Source: Linanthus parryae (taxonomy: Eukaryota; Streptophyta; Magnoliopsida; Ericales; Polemoniaceae). From it: a stretch of 64,000 bases of DNA. Position 1 is the stretch's first letter, and every line of letters starts with the position of its first letter. Of the stretch, positions 61,546-64,000 are shown in pieces. Both the position numbers and the translations under genes were made by a program. The stretch lies in contig JALGPY010000010.1 in assembly GCA_023055425.1 (NCBI GenBank), forward strand, positions 47,549,863-47,613,862. Reading direction: 5' to 3'. The notes beneath the pieces are model-generated. The model saw nothing but the letters and a program-made list of their open reading frames with translations. It searched no databases and was not told where the DNA came from.

Positions 61546-62511
61546 TTACCATGCATACTGAACTTCCTTAACAACCCATCTAGTTACCCTGTGGTTGTTT
61601 GGCAGCGTGCATTTGAACACGCGAACATACACATTTTCATTTGCATTTTCCATGTTCAAGCCAACCAGTAGAGCTTCTTGTTCCTGAGAAAATAATGCCG
61701 TTATTTGTGTACTACATAACTATTAGCAGCTGCATATTTCATATGAATAAGTACCGCACTGTGGTTGTAGTTGTTCGGAGCAAGCTAGGTAATACCTGTG
61801 GTGTCATTGCTGCCAGATTTTCAGCTGTGTTTCGGAGGAGGGTCTCCGCAGCCTGGCCGAAAATCATCACATCCATTATTCCAGTGTCATCTCGCAGTTC
61901 CACCATAACTCGGCATCTGTGAAAATGGTATGTAATCATATTATACACGAATGTACCTGTGATGTGTGAACTGGTAGTGTTCAATTATAGCCAATGGATT
62001 TCGTTAATTTTAATGTATTCATCAGGTATGAAATAATCAACCTGGGGCTTGTGTTGCATTGTATGTCATTACATACGGGACAGTATGGACGTCGACGTTC
62101 ACGATTGCAACGGTTACATGCATTGAACCAAGTGGTTTGACTGGTCGGAAAGATACGTGTTGATACCCTAAGCCAGGCTTCTTCATACATAGGCTTCTCA
62201 GCGTTGGATGAAGCCGGAGAAACAGAAATCAGAACGATGCATTATGAAATAAACATGTTTGAATGAAGTTAAATTATGATTAAGAGGAGAGATTGAAAAC
62301 CAAAGGGCAGATATATGCGAGAAGAAGAATTCCGTGAAAGATTGTGCGTAGAAAATACTTATTGTAAATTGAGAAGACGAAAGTATACGCAGATCAAAAA
62401 TATTATCACATAGTTGGATATCCTGGAATTTCACACATTCTCTGATAACAATAATTTGAGGTTTTCTAACTTTACCAGTGACGCACGAATATCTGCAATC
62501 TTGGACGGCAT
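61546..62511 (-). CDS. small RPA1-like protein: OB-C fold with zinc ribbon, 149 aa
   Basis: Exons 62511-62476, 62196-62042, 61916-61796 and 61683-61546, all GT/AG with matching phases. The protein starts M-P-S-K-I-A-D-I-R-A. Residues 13-63 carry 'EEAWLRVSTRIF' and a zinc ribbon C-N-R-C (x10) C-P-V-C, as in DNA-binding domain C of replication protein A large subunits. Then comes 'CRVMVELRDDTGIMDVMIFGQAAETLL', the hallmark strand pair of that domain ('V-x-D-x-T-G-x-x-x-x-x-x-F-x-x-x-A'). A short tail follows. Full RPA1 proteins have three or four OB folds. Only the C fold remains here, but with its own ATG and TATA box. Known role of the fold: single-stranded DNA binding and trimer assembly. 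RPA-like ORFs are common in plant Helitrons, and this copy lies on the strand of the Helitron end at 57374. It could also be a host gene of the plant RPA-OB expansion. Confidence 0.7.
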
Positions 62512-62616
62512 TATCTTCAGAATACAATGGATTTGTTAGTTGTATATTGATACAACTTCTGAATCTCAATTGTATTGCTTGCAATTTGATACTGATTTTA
62601 AACATGGGAAGCAGTT

Positions 62617-62625
62617 CTTATATAG
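62617..62625 (-). promoter_or_regulatory. TATA box of the RPA-like gene
   Basis: On the minus strand CACTATATAAG lies about 110 bases upstream of the ATG at 62511. Confidence 0.5.
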
Positions 62626-62794
62626 TGAGTTCTTCCATACCTGTGCTCACATATTCTGCAACATATAATTAATGTAATTTCTAAATTCGATGTAACCATT
62701 GCAAGTTGAATTTTAATCCTGTTATTTCATATGTGTTGATCATGTCTTGAATTGACAGTTCACATTCGTAGTTAATTTCTTGTGCAATTTGCAG

Positions 62795-63008
62795 AGATGG
62801 TCACATGATCGCAATTACTTCTGCACTATCTGATCAGCGAGTGCTTTCCAAGAGGGTTCATATATCAATGAGCTATTTGGAAGCTTGTTACCTAATTGCA
62901 TCTGAAATTGACAAGAGATGCTCTGTAGAGACCTCTGCCAACCGTTCAATATCTGTTACTTTGTGTGTGCAGATTCAGTATGTGGGCAGGTGTAGTTCCT
63001 CTTCGTGA
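62795..63008 (+). other. open exon-like segment, unidentified
   Basis: After 'tttgcag' (about 62788-62794) a plus-strand frame stays open for about 70 codons ('HMIAITSALSDQRVLSKRVHISMSYLEACYLIASEID...'), stopping at 63006-63008. Composition looks protein-like, but no family or partner exons are recognised. A donor is not obvious. Confidence 0.25.
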
Positions 63009-63263
63009 TCTGGTAGATATTGCAACAAATGCATTATTTGAAGTTTGCATGTGTGGAATCTCGAGGCATTGAATTGTACAACAGCATGTGAGTGTTATAG
63101 TTTGATAGTATTCAATCCAATGCGACAATTGAAATACTGTTGTTACCTGTGTGCAGGATTTGGCTTTATTATTACTGCAGCTGGAATTGTTAAGTTAGGT
63201 TGTGCCTGAACATGCCAAGTTCAATTGGAATAAAAGGAACAGAGATAGTTACTTTGATATGTC

Positions 63264-63267
<4 letters not shown>

Positions 63268-63306
<39 letters not shown>
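63268..63306. repeat. (TA)n microsatellite
   Basis: About 39 bases of perfect TA between the B3 gene and the RPA-like gene. Confidence 0.9.
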
Positions 63307-63310
<4 letters not shown>

Positions 63311-63535
63311 CATAATGTAACTTAATGCATTAGATATTAAGCAAACCATAGACAGAGCTTTGAATTACACGATACATGATGCATGTCATTAAAGTAATAG
63401 TTAGATCGCAACATTAGGTTGTTATGTTTTTGCAAAGATAATAACATAGAACAATACTGGAACAGGTAGCCAGAATGACAATATTAAAAGAAATGTCTGG
63501 TTATTCTTAGTACAGAGTACTTTCATACGTTGAGG

Positions 63536-64000
63536 CTACGCTGGAAACACTTTCACCCGAAATTTTGGCATGCTCGGATCAACTAATTCCACGGCACATG
63601 CATCTCCAGTACGTACATTAGCGCTTCTGGCAAATTGATACCAAGAAACTCGTCTCTTGTCGCTGTTCTCTCCACCTGGGAATTTACAACGGCAGGTCCA
63701 AGTTGTATTACTGGAAGTCCCTGTATTGTACACAAGTGTTGTCCGCTCTTTCAAGTGCGCCCTGCTGAACTGAATTGGTATATTCTGTGATGCAAACATG
63801 AGGTTGTCAATCGCTATCATTGCAATTGAATATAATACCATTGTAAATGGAAGTTAACATTCAAAGTTTACCAGTCCGCCAGACGATTCCAAATGGGACT
63901 TCTGTATTTCAACAGCGAAACATGGCTTGTTGCAGTGAGCCTTGTAAGAATCAGCCTTCTTCAATGCGCGAGTAGCTGCACACTTTCTTGCATTCAGGAT
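63536..64000 (-). CDS. B3 DNA-binding-domain protein, C-terminal part (cut by window edge)
   Basis: Exons 64000-63872 (5' end outside the window) and 63784-63536 join via GTAAAC and ATCACAG in phase 0, giving 125 residues to a TAG at 63536-63538. The segment 'KPCFAVEIQKSHL', then 'NIPIQFSRAHLKERTTLVY', 'NTTWTCRCKF', 'RRVSWYQFARSANVRTGDACAVELV' and 'KFRVKVF' follows the B3 fold. It shows the P-F-F-x-V-x-L-x-x-S start, the I-P-x-x-F-x-x-x-x-L strand, W-x-V-x-x, the W-x-x-F-x-x-x-N-x-L-x-x-G-D-x-C-x-F-E-L core and a terminal strand. It resembles REM/VRN1-type B3 domains, which are plant-specific DNA-binding modules. The domain sits at the protein's C-terminus. Upstream domains cannot be seen. 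Confidence 0.75.

Larger units (their letters stand above)
57374..64000 (-). mobile_element. putative Helitron body with gene cargo, 5' end outside the window
   Basis: The 3' terminus at 57374 puts the element body at higher coordinates on the minus strand. Within the next 6.6 kb three minus-strand coding units are present: RNase H-like, RPA OB-C-like and B3. RPA-like proteins are a known accessory of plant Helitrons, which supports the reading. No Rep or helicase motifs and no 5' TC end were found, so the element either extends past 64000 or is non-autonomous. The left extent is firm and the right extent is inferred. Confidence 0.45.

Overview
The window is plant nuclear DNA, most likely from an angiosperm and probably a eudicot. 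It is AT-rich and intron-rich, with many truncated transposable elements. It carries three plant genes whose complete coding structures can be read from sequence. (1) A NOI/RIN4-family gene on the minus strand (7365-12484), 79 aa in three coding exons. (2) A giant UPL1/UPL2-type HECT ubiquitin ligase on the minus strand (17926-34944), 3,735 aa in 16 coding exons. (3) A plastid-type NusB-Sun/RsmB-like rRNA cytosine methyltransferase on the plus strand (46373-56238), 529 aa in 17 exons. All internal splice phases agree in each gene.

Layout. 1-6.7 kb is a transposon graveyard: the 3' end of an Angela/BARE-like copia element, a broken RNase H-like domain, a mini-zinc-finger (MIF/ZF-HD) relict with a stop in its zinc-binding core, and a nearly intact non-autonomous LTR element (4752-6726) with its own proline-rich reading frame. 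7.3-12.5 kb is the NOI gene with MITEs and palindromes in its introns. 12.7-17.3 kb is intergenic, with a Tourist-like MITE (TAA target duplication), an RNase H fragment and a Mutator-like element with a perfect 9-bp target duplication. 17.9-35.3 kb is the UPL gene with its promoter. 35.5-46.0 kb is nested repeats: a second, inverted, diverged copy of the non-autonomous LTR family, a decayed LINE with a solo copia LTR in its reverse transcriptase, an intron-bearing degenerate gene fragment with a CCHC knuckle, and a 5' copia fragment of the same family as the solo LTR. 46.4-56.2 kb is the methyltransferase gene, with at least four MITEs in its introns. A hAT-like element (8-bp target duplication) sits just downstream.

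57.4-64 kb differs from the rest. A canonical Helitron 3' terminus (GC hairpin, then CTAG followed by T, read on the minus strand) lies at 57374-57403. On the same strand beyond it are a small RPA OB-C/zinc-ribbon gene (149 aa), an RNase H-fold gene with decayed catalytic residues (187 aa) and a B3-domain gene cut by the window edge. A lysine-rich ORF with its own TATA box lies on the opposite strand. This cargo block is the most interesting part of the window. The 5' end of the Helitron and any Rep/helicase are outside the window, so its full extent is inferred.

The two large housekeeping genes are unrelated in function (protein ubiquitination and organelle rRNA methylation). No operon-like logic is expected or seen. 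All family assignments were made by reading translated sequence, without database searches.
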